Source of the DNA: an uncultured Eubacterium sp.
GTDB taxonomy: Bacteria; Bacillota_A; Clostridia; Lachnospirales; Lachnospiraceae
Direction of reading: 5' to 3'
Assembly: GCA_948468465.1 (NCBI GenBank)
Contig: CAOKJJ010000248.1
Span: 1 to 5,956, forward strand
DNA: 5,956 nt
Notes under the pieces: generated by a model
What the model was told of the DNA's origin: nothing
The model's input: the letters and a program-made list of their open reading frames with translations, nothing else
The model's database searches: none
Translations under genes and position numbers: made by a program
In this document: one piece after another, positions 5,930-5,956 of the stretch
Position numbering within the stretch: position 1 is the first letter of the stretch
Layout of the letters: every line of letters begins with the position of its first letter

Positions 5930-5956
5930 TGTAGTCCCCTCATCTTAGACATATCG
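5930..5956. mobile_element. Possible start of an IS3-like insertion sequence, running off the window
   Basis: The last bases read TGTAGTCCCC, then TTAGACA, which resembles from memory the TGTAGT..CCCC..TTAGACA end of some IS3-family elements in Firmicutes. Only 27 bases are visible and no transposase is present, so this is a weak suggestion. Confidence 0.15.

Noticed and set aside
1..5956. CRISPR array, tRNA or rRNA genes
   Set aside because: No regularly spaced direct repeats, cloverleaf-like sequence or rRNA motif was seen on either strand.

Overview
The window looks like a low-to-medium GC Gram-positive gut bacterium of the Clostridia, most like Lachnospiraceae. I infer this from the style of the proteins (a HasB-type UDP-glucose dehydrogenase, a Firmicutes-type oligosaccharide flippase), the strong AGGAGG-type ribosome sites and the codon use. 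No database search was possible.

Bases 1-4962 are the tail of a plus-strand cell-surface polysaccharide operon. In order: the last 116 codons of an NAD-dependent sugar-nucleotide epimerase/dehydratase, ugd (UDP-glucose to UDP-glucuronate), a 12-helix Wzx-like flippase, gmd (GDP-mannose 4,6-dehydratase) and rmd (reduction to GDP-D-rhamnose). Spacing is tight: gmd and rmd overlap by ATGA, and no internal terminator is visible. Together they would supply UDP-glucuronate and GDP-D-rhamnose and export the lipid-linked repeat unit. The glycosyltransferases and polymerase are not in the window.

Bases 4963-5172 hold no confident gene. They contain a GC-rich patch (about 57% over 4931-5030) that may be a gene remnant fused to the end of rmd, and an intrinsic terminator at 5108-5145.

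Bases 5173-5871 carry a minus-strand hicAB toxin-antitoxin locus with a near-consensus promoter and phased repeats that may be its operator. HicB is intact. HicA is frameshifted by one missing A, and its C-terminal half continues in another frame. The locus is bracketed by a 25-bp inverted repeat (5011-5035 and 5895-5919, 22 of 25 identical), which suggests a mobile cassette or remnants of an insertion sequence. The last bases resemble an IS3-type end, but only weakly.

I do not see a clearly new biological system. The most unusual part is the inverted-repeat-bounded hicAB block with its broken toxin.
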